Assembly: GCA_008360975.2 (NCBI GenBank)
Contig: CM039179.1
Span: 52,248,561 to 52,312,560, forward strand
Length of the DNA: 64,000 nt
DNA from: Lichenostomus cassidix
Taxonomy: Eukaryota; Chordata; Aves; Passeriformes; Meliphagidae
Reading direction: 5' to 3'
Shown in pieces: positions 63,925-64,000 of this stretch. A program made the position numbers and the translations under genes. The first letter of the stretch is position 1. The number at the start of each line of letters is the position of its first letter. The notes under the pieces are model-generated. The model did not search any database, had not been told where the DNA came from, and saw only the letters and a list, made by a program, of their open reading frames with translations.

Positions 63925-63992
63925 GGTTAGGTTAGGTTAGGTTGGGTTGGGTTAGGTTGGGTTAGGTTAGGTTAGGTTAGGTTAGGTAGGTT
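63925..63992. repeat. (GGTTA)n pentanucleotide repeat with GGTTG variants
   Basis: About 13 units of GGTTA/GGTTG. The unit is 5 bp, so it is not the TTAGGG vertebrate telomere repeat. It sits where CR1 copies read 'tttaggttggat' (compare 16100 in this window), which suggests expansion from that CR1 motif. Confidence 0.93.
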
Positions 63993-64000
63993 CAGATTAG

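Noticed and set aside
63925..63992. Possible telomeric repeat at the right edge
   Set aside because: The unit is 5 bp (GGTTA/GGTTG), not TTAGGG, and it is contiguous with CR1 sequence.

Overview
This is a 64 kb stretch of AT-rich vertebrate nuclear DNA, almost certainly from a bird. The main evidence is a set of CR1 LINE fragments of the avian type, with 5'-truncated copies, ORF2 carboxy-terminal remnants and ends resembling the 'gattctatgattct' 3' terminus. It also carries endogenous retroviral solo LTRs and an env-less, ERVL-like pol remnant with its 3' LTR. Species cannot be fixed from the sequence. I find no convincing protein-coding gene, tRNA, rRNA, CRISPR array or prokaryotic feature. 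Open frames are short, lack family resemblance, or fall inside repeats. The window is best read as a gene desert or the inside of a very long intron.

Layout. 1-5.4 kb is unique AT-rich DNA with one short CR1 tail (about 1511-1580). A CR1 whose 5' part is inverted lies at 5457-6545, followed by a GC- and CpG-rich solo LTR at 7257-7645 flanked by a perfect 6-bp duplication. From 7.7 to 15.9 kb the DNA is unique. A CR1 3' end (15890-16329) is followed by a 263-bp solo LTR on the minus strand (16660-16922). 17-29 kb is unique DNA with dinucleotide and homopolymer repeats. 29025-31798 is the ERVL-like provirus remnant: RT, a partial RT/RNase H connection, an integrase with its DD(35)E residues still in one frame, a polypurine tract and a 3' LTR. 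32.8 kb holds a GATA/TG microsatellite and 34562-35232 a CR1. 35-43 kb is unique and contains a perfect 18-bp-arm palindrome at 42016-42055. A minus-strand CR1 (42903-43862) lies beside a second copy of the 263-bp LTR, now on the plus strand (44087-44349), with its own duplication GTTAAT. 44-53 kb is unique. CR1 fragments lie at 53312-53696, 54603-54890 and 55118-55300. A hairpin of about 91 nt lies at 57729-57819, a GGGGA/GGGAA purine array of about 410 bp at 59034-59445, and a final CR1 fragment at the right edge merges into a GGTTA pentanucleotide repeat.

The window therefore records transposition history rather than a pathway: several CR1 insertions in both orientations, two insertions of one LTR family that are about 97% identical by my hand count of 9 differences in 263 bp, one insertion of another LTR family, and one old ERVL-like provirus. 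Any function probably lies in non-coding regulatory DNA, which one sequence cannot show. The most distinctive observations are the apparently twin-primed CR1, the paired inverted solo LTRs with duplications at both, the microsatellite apparently born inside a CR1, the two hairpins, and the strand-asymmetric purine array.
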